Shown piece by piece: positions 59,701-64,000 of a stretch of DNA of 64,000 nt. The notes beneath the pieces are model-generated. The model was not told the DNA's origin. It saw nothing but the letters and a program-made list of their open reading frames with translations, and made no database searches. The position numbers were made by a program, and so were the translations under genes. Position 1 is the first letter of the stretch. Every line of letters starts with the position of its first letter. The DNA is from Patiria miniata (lineage: Eukaryota; Echinodermata; Asteroidea; Valvatida; Asterinidae): the NCBI RefSeq assembly GCF_015706575.1, contig NW_024037057.1, positions 6,009,203 through 6,073,202 of the forward strand, written 5' to 3'.

Positions 59701-62700
59701 AGGTGCTGATAATACATCAAAAGTGACTCACTGAATGTATTTGCACAAATACCATTTACAGATTGTATGTGAAGTGATGACTTTGGTTCAGCTTTGTCTT
59801 TCACTCAGGGTTGTAAGTTGTTTTATAATAGTAGTCCTCCCCTCAGAACCCTTCTCTGCTTGTCCGGTTGTCCCCGTTCCTCCCCCCCCCCTCCACCCAT
59901 CGGCCCCCACCACCCGCCTCCACCCTTCAGCCTCCACCACCCAGCCCTGAAAATGGAGAATACATCTTTTTGTAAGCTTAAATGTTTTTGAGTTTTACAG
60001 AGTTGCATTCAATCCTCACAAATCCTCACAAGTCCTCACATGTGAGTCAGAAGTCCTCCCAAGTCCATCACAAGTCCTCCCAAGTCAGTCACAGGTCCTC
60101 CCAAGTCAGTCACAAGTCCTCCCAAGTCAGTCACAAGTCCTCCCAAGTCAGTCACAAGTCCTCCCAAGTCAGTCACACGTCCTTACAAGTCAGTCACAAG
60201 TCCTCCCAAGTCAGTCACAGGTCCTCTCAAGTCAGTCACAGGTCCTCCCAAGTCAGTCACAGGTCCTCCCAAGTCAGTCACAAGTCCTTACAAGTCAGTC
60301 ACAGGTCCTCTCAAGTCAGTCACAGGTCCTCTCAAGTCAGTCACAGGTCCTCCCAAGTCAGTCACAGGTCCTCTCAAGTCAGTCACAGGTCCTCTCAAGT
60401 CAGTTACAAGTCCTCTCAAGTCAGTCACAGGTCCTCCCAAGTCAGTCACAGGTCCTCTCAAGTCAGTCACAGGTCCTCTCAAGTCAGTCACAAGTCCTCC
60501 CGAGTCAGTCACAGGTCCTCTCAAGTCAGTTACAAGTCCTCTCAAGTCAGTCACAGGTCCTCCCAAGTCAGTCACAGGTCCTCTCAAGTCAGCAGTCACA
60601 GGTCCTCTCAAGTCAGTCACAAGTCCTCCCAAGTCAGTCACAAGTCCTCCCAACTCAGTCACAGGTCCTCTCAAGTCAGTCACAAGTCCTCACAAGTCAG
60701 TCACAAGTCCTCTCAAGTCAGTCACAGGTCCTCTCAAGTCAGTCACAGGTCCTCTCAAGTCAGTCACAAGTCCTCTCAAGTCAGTCACAGGTCCTCTCAA
60801 GTCAGTCACAAGTCCTCCCAAGTCAGTCACAGGTCCTCCCAAGTCAGTCACAAGTCCTTACAAGTCAGTCACAGGTCCTCTCAAGTCAGTCACAGGTCCT
60901 CTCAAGTCAGTCACAAGTCCTCCCAAGTCAGTCACAGGTCCTCCCAAGTCAGTCACAAGTCCTTACAAGTCAGTTTCAAGTCCTCCCAAGTCAGTCACAA
61001 GTCCTCACAAGTACATCACAAGTCCTCACAAGTACATCACAAGTCCTCACAAATCAATCACAAGTCCACACAAGTCCATCACAAGTCCATCACAAGTCCA
61101 TCACAATTAAGCCCTCATATCCTTCACTTTCAAGGCAAGTCACAAGCTAGTCAAAGCGGTTGTGACAAAGACATACATTTGTATTCCTTGGTCAATGTTC
61201 AGCCCCTGATCTTACTTATGACTTGTCAAATAGTTGGCTGGACATCCACCTTTAGCTTTTGATAAGATGCAAGTATTGTCTCAAGTTTTGATTCAATTCT
61301 CATTCTTGATTTTCTCTCTGGATGGCAGGATTTTTTGGGAAACGATCAAAGAGAAACTGATCCTGCCCTACGTGGACCTGGACATCAAGAGTTTCGACCT
61401 GAGCATACAGAACAGAGATGAGACTGAAGACAGAGGTAATGATAGCAAAAGAAGGGTCGTCCATTTTCATTTTCATGGCTTTTTTTAGATAAAGCGGGCG
61501 CACTAAAGCGCAATTTGGTTTGGGCAAATACAACAGATTTCCAAAAGGTGCCCTTGTATTGTGTCCACTATTTCTCAACAAGGCTAATTTGGTGGCATAT
61601 GTGACGCAGTGCGTAAAGCGCTCGCTAAAGCGCTCGCCTCTCACTGCTGTGGCCTAGCTGGGTTCGATTCCCGGCTCAGATCATAAGTGAGCAGAGTTGT
61701 TCGTTGGTTAATTCTCTCCTGTGCCTTGAGGTTTTTTCTCCGGGTTCACTGGTTTTCCTCCCTCTGCAAAAACATCACTTTCAATCTCTGGCTGCGCTCA
61801 GTGGTAGTTAGACATGGGTCGTATGGCGGCAGCCTAAGGCGCCTTTACAAGCCTTTAGTTCAACCACCTTGTAGCTGCGTCCTTCACAATTCAGCTGCTG
61901 CTGCAATAAGGACGATAAGCCCCCCAAACTCAGTTGTCACTAAGTAAAGGAATCCTAGCTCCTTATCTCATAGACTGTTCTTTTTCATTTATAATTTAGT
62001 AACAACAAATGCACAAAAGTTTTACTCACACAATATGGTAGCGATAATACCATATGAAGGGAGTCAGGTTGGCGTAGCGGTACTTTCCTCGCCTTCCACC
62101 GCTGTGACCCGGGTTCGAATCCTGCCTGGGCCAATATGTGGATTGGGTTTTCAGTCCCTACCTGATTCCGTAGGATTTCCCCAGAATATTCTTCTGGGCT
62201 TTTCCTCCCACCTCTAAAACTGTAACTTCTTCTCGTTGTCTTCTCTCCACAGGTTTCTTCAGGCTTGCGAGCTACAGTGCCTAGGGCACTTTTGAGGAAT
62301 CCTTGGTTTCATTACCAGAAATGATTAATAATAATAATAATCCTTTGCTTTAACGCTAAACATCTTTAATACACATATAATTACATTTATACATTTTCCT
62401 CCATGCAGTGACTGTGGAATGCGCAGAAGCCATCAAAGAGCACAATGTGGGAATCAAATGCGCAACGATAACACCGGATGAGAAGCGGGTCAAAGGTGAG
62501 TGCATATTTAATGAGAAGATCAAAGGTCGGAGTTTGATTCAAGCAATCCATTTGTAAATCACAATTCAATTATAAGGTGTCCAGTCTCAAGTCAAGTCAC
62601 AAGCTGTTCAAATGAAGTGTTTCTCTATTTGACTTGTGATTTGACTTGTGATCTTTTGTGATTTGTCTTGTGATCTTTTGTGATTTGTCTTGTGATTGAC

Positions 62701-63325
62701 TTGTGATGGACTTGTGATTGACTTGTGATGGACTTGTGATTGACTTGTGATCTTTTGTGATTTGTCTTGTGATTGACTTGTGATTGACTTGTGATCTTTT
62801 GTGATTAGTCTTGTGATCTTTTGTGATTTGTCTTGTGATTTGTCTTGTGATTGACTTGTGATGGACTTGTGATTGACTTGTGATCTTTTGTGATTTGTCT
62901 TGTGATTGACTTGTGATTGACTTGTGATTGACTTGTGATTGACATGTGATTAACTTGTGATTGACTTGTGATGGACTTGTGATTTGACTTGTGATGGACT
63001 TGTGATTGACTTGTGATTCACATGTGATTAACTTGTGATTGACTTGTGATTTGACTTGTGATGGACTTGTGATGGACTCGTGATTTGACTTGTGATGGAC
63101 TTGTGATGGACTTGTGATGACTCCAAATATCTGTGTCAAGCTTTCTGATTGGTCTACTCGACAGAGTTCAACCTGAAGAAGATGTGGAAATCACCCAATG
63201 GCACGATCCGTAACATCCTGGGCGGGACAGTCTTCAGGGAAGCCATCATCTGCAAGAACATTCCCCGATTGGTGGTTGGCTGGAATAAACCCATCGTGAT
63301 TGGTCGTCACGCGCATGCAGATCAG
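56736..63325 (+). CDS. IDH1: Cytosolic NADP-dependent isocitrate dehydrogenase, first five coding exons
   Basis: Exons 56736-56751, 58968-59007, 61329-61435, 62409-62495 and 63165-63325, GT-AG, in phase, encode the first 137 residues (MSKIS ... HADQ). The rest of a protein of usual length about 414 lies right of the window. The enzyme oxidatively decarboxylates isocitrate to 2-oxoglutarate, making NADPH. Visible signatures: [11 protein letters not shown] (cofactor-loop Thr), [20 protein letters not shown] (substrate Ser, Asn and two Arg) and [10 protein letters not shown], whose Arg131 equals human IDH1 Arg132. The usual Tyr/His-Gly after GRHA is His-Ala here. The absence of a mitochondrial presequence points to the cytosolic/peroxisomal form. 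The first intron is 2.2 kb and transposon-rich. Introns 2 and 4 hold long minisatellites. No match to the expected next exon is seen before 64000. Confidence 0.95.
57300..57479. repeat. Perfect 90-bp tandem duplication
   Basis: 57300-57389 is repeated without visible mismatch at 57390-57479 ('tttgcctgtggcaatccata' ... 'cccaccaaagttg'). Identity implies a very recent event, or an assembly artefact. Confidence 0.95.
57481..58030 (+). mobile_element. SINE family B split by a hAT MITE
   Basis: tRNA-like head 'gtcggtgcagtggttaagca' and 'cgagttcgaatcctgatccc', then, after the MITE, the tail 'tggctctggaggatttttt' and 'aaagggaaataaagtccga'. The same tail is inside the elements at 49141 and 58214. 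Confidence 0.75.
57633..57943. mobile_element. hAT-type MITE with 15-base ends and 8-bp duplication
   Basis: CAAGGGCGGATCCAG and exact complement CTGGATCCGCCCTTG, flanked by CAGAGTAT on both sides (57625-57632 and 57944-57951). 311 bases; G- and C-runs next to the ends extend the hairpin. Inserted into the SINE of IDH1 intron 1. Confidence 0.96.
58214..58605 (+). mobile_element. SINE-containing TIR element, copy 2 (5-bp duplication)
   Basis: Ends AACGAAGTGGCTATCGTTAC and complement, flanked by AAATA (58209-58213 and 58606-58610). Internal tRNA-like head ('gccagctcagccgatagagg', 'ggttgcgggttcgaatctc') and SINE tail as in the 49141 copy. IDH1 intron 1. Confidence 0.92.
60016..61112. repeat. 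About 1.1-kb minisatellite with 21-bp unit (GTCAGTCACARGTCCTCYCAA)
   Basis: Around fifty copies of a 21-base unit with mainly transition variants (AAG/AGG, CCC/CTC), turning at the right end into a simpler 12-base 'caagtccatcac' form. As 21 is divisible by three, one frame stays open for 426 codons (repeat SHRSSQV). It has no splice or upstream support and lies in IDH1 intron 2. Confidence 0.96.
61590..61945 (+). mobile_element. SINE family C
   Basis: tRNA-like head 'gctggcctagctgggttcga'-type box B ('gggttcgattcccggctcag' at about 61661) with a preceding 'gcgctcgcctctcactgctg'. The body has 'ttctctcctgtgccttgagg', 'tctccgggttcactggtttt' and a tail of short 'gct' repeats. IDH1 intron 3. No other copy in the window. 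Confidence 0.75.
62055..62340 (+). mobile_element. SINE family D
   Basis: Head 'gtcaggttggcgtagcggta' (box A-like) and 'gacccgggttcgaatcctgc' (box B), body 'ttgggttttcagtccctacc', and an (AAT)n tail at 62325-62340. IDH1 intron 3, about 110 bases after family C. Confidence 0.8.
62620..63122. repeat. 12-bp 'GACTTGTGATTG' minisatellite, inverse of the 60-61 kb array
   Basis: About forty units of 'gacttgtgat' followed by TG, GG or TTT, mixed with 'cttttgtgatttgtcttgtg'. It ends about 45 bases before IDH1 exon 5. Its complement ('caatcacaagtccatcacaa') is the same motif as the right end of the 60016-61112 array. Confidence 0.95.
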
Positions 63326-63409
63326 GTAAACATTCAATCAACAATAGGTATAGTCCCAGAAATGGTAATTATCACAGGAAAACTGTTGGTTGAGTCATTT
63401 CTAAACAAC

Positions 63410-63640
63410 TTCGTGGGGCGTGTCCTAGTGGTTGGTGTTCTTGTCCCATCAAAGGCTCAGGGGTTCGAATCCAGCCGCTGGCTGTGTGCTGTGTCCACAG
63501 GCAAGCCACTTCACCCCAACATGTCTCTCTCCACTCTGGAGTATAAATGGGTACCTGCATTAGTTGGGGAGTAACCTGCGATGGACTAGCATCCCATCCA
63601 GGGGGAACAGAAATATTCTCAGTCATTTCACGCTAAAGAA
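63410..63640 (+). mobile_element. SINE family A in IDH1 intron 5
   Basis: Head 'cctagtggttggtgttcttg', box B 'aggggttcgaatccagccgc', body 'ggcaagccacttcaccccaa', 'gggagtaacctgcgatggac', 'ctagcatcccatccaggggg'. The open frame over it is incidental. Confidence 0.88.
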
Positions 63641-63654
63641 ACCACAGGTAAACG

Positions 63655-63905
63655 AATCCAGCTAGGATCCAGCCGCTGGTCACATGTTGTGTCCTTGGGC
63701 AGGCCACTTCACCCCACTTGCCTCTCTCCACCCAGGAGTATAAATGAGTACCGGCTTTAGCTGGGGAGTAACTTTCGGTGGACTAGCATCCAATCCAGGC
63801 CAGGGCGAATAGAAATATTCTCAGTGGCAGGGAAACCGGAGATACACACTTGCCTAATGATACACACTTGCCTGATGTGTGGGCTGTGGACAGACTTTAC
63901 TTTCA
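63655..63905 (+). mobile_element. Second SINE family A copy, headless, in tandem
   Basis: Starts at the box-B region ('gatccagccgctggtcacat') and runs to the family 3' end 'gacagactttactttcac'. It follows the preceding copy within about 15 bases and lacks the box A head, so it may be a dimeric insertion. Confidence 0.82.
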
Positions 63906-64000
63906 CAACAATTACATTTTTGTTTGCAGTGGGATCATTTTTGCAGAGCCCAAACTTCGTGGAAACATCAAATTTCTGGTAAACATCAAAGATTTCCTCA

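Noticed and set aside
60016..61112. CRISPR-like regular repeat array
   Set aside because: Direct 21-base tandem units with no unique spacers, in an intron of an animal gene.
59982..61262. 426-codon open frame encoding a SHRSSQV heptad repeat
   Set aside because: Pure product of a 21-base minisatellite; no splice support, inside IDH1 intron 2, complementary strand also largely open.
62597..63139. 180-codon minus-strand frame (ITSQ/HKS repeats)
   Set aside because: Stop-free reading of the 12-base minisatellite in IDH1 intron 4.
63926..64000. Possible IDH1 exon 6 after 'tttgtttgcag'
   Set aside because: Translation in the required phase gives no match to the expected YRATDFVV-type sequence; left unannotated.

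Overview
Window of animal nuclear DNA: long introns, compact GT-AG exons with matching phases, tRNA-derived SINEs, many short inverted-repeat (MITE-like) elements and large minisatellites. No bacterial operons or viral genes were seen. The gene set and the repeat style (including elements ending in a GGCCCAATTTCATAGAGC-type inverted repeat) suggest a marine invertebrate deuterostome, perhaps an echinoderm. The species is inference; the eukaryotic and metazoan nature is clear.

Layout. 523-1238 (+): last two exons of an OGFr-domain gene, followed by a 34-bp minisatellite. 4956-11815 (+): complete 11-exon annexin, about 368 aa, with an N-myristoylation signal. 14587-21272 (-): an unrecognised, extremely Arg/Lys-rich protein with an N-terminal hydrophobic signal. 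Its last exon lies in a tandem segmental duplication, so two alternative 3' exons exist. 22270-25239 (+): a secreted protein of 296 aa ending in a thyroglobulin type-1 domain, divergent from the basic gene with about 1 kb between start codons. 29844-45248 (-), with a 5' UTR exon near 46940: CNOT4 (RING-RRM-C3H ubiquitin ligase), 20 coding exons, about 808 aa. 47150-54282 (+): SCNM1 (zinc-finger minor-spliceosome factor), 7 exons, about 410 aa, sharing a bidirectional promoter with CNOT4. 56736-63325 (+): first five coding exons of cytosolic NADP-dependent isocitrate dehydrogenase, cut by the right edge.

The housekeeping genes are independent in function (membrane binding, mRNA turnover and ubiquitylation, splicing, NADPH supply). 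The least explained part is 13.4-25.2 kb, where two divergent genes encode basic, apparently secreted proteins. One of them has duplicated terminal exons, each still open despite indels. The introns form a nested transposon record. Several elements have exact target-site duplications, and three insertions have recognisable empty sites in paralogous sequence within the window. Two long minisatellites of related motif and opposite orientation flank exons 3-4 of the isocitrate dehydrogenase gene.

Exon coordinates were derived by hand from reading frame, splice consensus and phase. UTR limits and transcription starts are mostly not visible.
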